From Flavobacteriaceae bacterium S0862 (GTDB lineage Bacteria; Bacteroidota; Bacteroidia; Flavobacteriales; Flavobacteriaceae), in NCBI GenBank assembly GCA_023015825.1, contig JALKAW010000008.1, forward strand, positions 1 to 64,000: DNA of 64,000 nt, given 5' to 3'. Shown here in pieces: positions 62,669-64,000 of this stretch. The translations under genes were made by a program, and so were the position numbers. The notes under the pieces are model-generated. The model was not told the DNA's origin. It worked only from the letters and a program-made list of their open reading frames with translations, and ran no database searches. Position 1 is the first letter of the stretch. Each line of letters starts with the position of its first letter.

Positions 62669-64000
62669 TTAACGCTTCAAGGTAAAGTGGCTTTTAAAAA
62701 TGCGTCCATCTTGAAGTTTAACATGAAACCAATAGTCACTAGAAGGTAACATTTGGCCATTAAAAGTACCATCCCAACCTTTACTTTGTGGGTTTAATTC
62801 TTTTAACAACTTACCGTAACGATCAAATATATAGATAATACTTTCAGCCTGAGAAGGGTCGGTTATTCCATAGATTTGCCAAGTATCATTATAACCATCG
62901 TTATTAGGTGTAAAGAATTTTGGGAATCCGATTACAGCAACATTATCTTCAACAATTCCACAGTTGTTTTTGTCTCTTATAAAAACTTTATGAATACCTG
63001 GAGCCACATTTTCGAACAAGTTACTCTCTTGATATGGACCATTAATAGTATCAATTGCGTATTCATAATCACCTTCACCAGATACCATAACCGTTATAGT
63101 GTTGTTCGACCTAGCATCTTCAACAATAATATTTTCTATGGTAGCAATATTTGAAGGTAAAACGTTTATCGTTCTTACCTTATCACAGTTATTACCATTA
63201 GTCACCGTAACTGTATAAGTTCCAGTTGTATTTACGCTAATTTCTTGAGTAGTTTCGCCAGTAGACCACAGATATGTAAAATCACTAGGAGAATTGTTTA
63301 TTAATCCAGCGTCTAGAGTTATAAGTTGTGGGTAGAAATTAAGACAGTATAGAGTTTCAAACTCTGTTTCAATATTCGGTAATTCAAGTACTACTAATTC
63401 AATTTCTGAAATTCCAAAGCATGCATTATCGTTTTCAACTCTAGCAAAAATAGTTTGGTTATAAGCAATAGTATTAGTAAAATTGTTACCTAATTCATTT
63501 TGTTCTAATAGAGAATCTTCATAAGTCAAATAATATTTTACTGTTAGCGAAGGAGGTAATCCATTAAGTATGTCATTGTTTGCTTGGGTTAGATTAAAAT
63601 TATAAAGACCATCTTCGTTTCCATCATCATCACATTGTGTGAGTTTAGCATTATTTGCATCGGTAGCTGTGACATCTAAATATAGCTCTGTGATATTATT
63701 ACACCCCGTTAGGTTATTAAAAACCTTCACATAAATTGTTTGCGGATTAGTAATATTACTATAGGATGTTCCATATATTTCGTTAACTTCATTTTCGGCG
63801 TCTAATAGAGACAAGTAAAATTTGGTTAGTCTATTTGAAGCTCCTCCTGTTAAATCGTTATTAGCTTCAGTTAAATTAAATAAAGTAAACCCATCAGGGT
63901 TTCCATCTTCATCACATTGAAATAAACTCGTTGGAAATGCCTCTGGATTTGGTGAATATGTTACATAAGCTTCCCCTTCTAGGGCGCAGTCACCATTATT
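62669..64000 (-). CDS. T9SS type B surface protein, N-terminal part beyond the right edge (partial)
   Basis: 443 codons seen; the frame stays open to the right edge, so the protein is longer than what is visible. It holds at least three repeats of the same CDEDGNPDGFTLFNL / QCDDDGNEDGLYNF type as the neighbour, with the spacing and NITNPQTIYVKVFNN endings, then a final region and a complete CHU_C sorting domain (PKFFTPNNDGYNDTWQIYG, YIFDRYGKLLKEL, GWDGTFNGQMLPSSDYWFHVKL, SHFTLKR). The sorting domain is strongly like the downstream protein's, so the two are tandem paralogues. 185 bp of A+T-rich DNA separates them. Confidence 0.92.
   Translation of the reverse strand, partial: NNGDCALEGEAYVTYSPNPEAFPTSLFQCDEDGNPDGFTLFNLTEANNDLTGGASNRLTKFYLSLLDAENEVNEIYGTSYSNITNPQTIYVKVFNNLTGCNNITELYLDVTATDANNAKLTQCDDDGNEDGLYNFNLTQANNDILNGLPPSLTVKYYLTYEDSLLEQNELGNNFTNTIAYNQTIFARVENDNACFGISEIELVVLELPNIETEFETLYCLNFYPQLITLDAGLINNSPSDFTYLWSTGETTQEISVNTTGTYTVTVTNGNNCDKVRTINVLPSNIATIENIIVEDARSNNTITVMVSGEGDYEYAIDTINGPYQESNLFENVAPGIHKVFIRDKNNCGIVEDNVAVIGFPKFFTPNNDGYNDTWQIYGITDPSQAESIIYIFDRYGKLLKELNPQSKGWDGTFNGQMLPSSDYWFHVKLQDGRIFKSHFTLKR

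Noticed and set aside
347-64000. Other short frames antisense to large genes (for example inside uvrB, the tricorns and the giant kinase)
   Set aside because: They lie wholly within well-supported genes and carry no family signature, so they are chance frames.

Overview
The window reads as chromosome of a marine-type member of the Flavobacteriaceae (Bacteroidota). The signs are low G+C, type IX secretion sorting domains of the gliding-motility (CHU_C) kind, TANNTTTG-type -7 promoter elements, a tmRNA that encodes the tag GENNYALAA, DUF6090 proteins, tricorn-like proteases and a FIST/histidine-kinase locus. Species cannot be assigned from sequence alone.

Layout. (1) 1-12.8 kb is an accessory region. 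Seven imperfectly palindromic sites (six of 121-126 bp, one of 61 bp between their AAC and GTT cores) lie in one orientation and cut it into discrete segments. At the right end sit a simple core site, a 22-bp palindrome, and a tyrosine recombinase transcribed toward the array. Each segment begins with GTT plus about seven bases and ends with the exact reverse complement of those bases. The sequence differs from segment to segment, so each segment carries its own matched pair of ends. This is the architecture of integron gene cassettes (attI, then gene plus attC repeated). The recombinase, however, looks like a plain Xer/phage-type enzyme without the IntI-specific insertion, and it points the opposite way from class 1 integrons. 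Cargo: two PD-(D/E)XK/NERD nuclease-like proteins, a DUF6090 membrane protein, a serine beta-lactamase-like hydrolase, small membrane proteins and DoxX-like genes, a four-gene metabolic block (Crp/Fnr, YceI, RibA, CDGSH-glutamate synthase-like) and a radical SAM protein. (2) 12.8-16.9 kb holds a divergent Zn-finger protein with a 16-bp inverted-repeat operator candidate, ssrA, a Lys1-like dehydrogenase, a cold-shock protein and two decayed genes. (3) 17-28.8 kb holds an MBOAT/SGNH acetylation pair and three secreted proteases: an S9 peptidase fused to an FGE-like domain and two tricorn homologues.

(4) 28.9-44 kb is a nine-gene, one-strand signalling operon: FIST, EthD-like, FIST, FIST, histidine kinase, a 2717-residue kinase with twelve tandem sensor units, a response regulator, a receiver-nucleotidyl cyclase fusion, and a membrane protein resembling the Pycsar PycTM effector (DUF5706). 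The inferred flow is ligand sensing by FIST proteins and the sensor units, phosphotransfer to receivers, cyclic nucleotide synthesis, then a membrane effector. (5) 44-64 kb is mostly conserved chromosome: a BNR-repeat secreted protein, cyclophilin, a TonB-plug/macroglobulin-like outer-membrane protein, lysA, sucC, a TerB-like protein, uvrB, and two large T9SS type B adhesin-like proteins, the second running off the right edge.

The strongest candidates for something not yet described are the integron-like cassette system with a non-IntI recombinase, and the phosphorelay-gated Pycsar-like operon.
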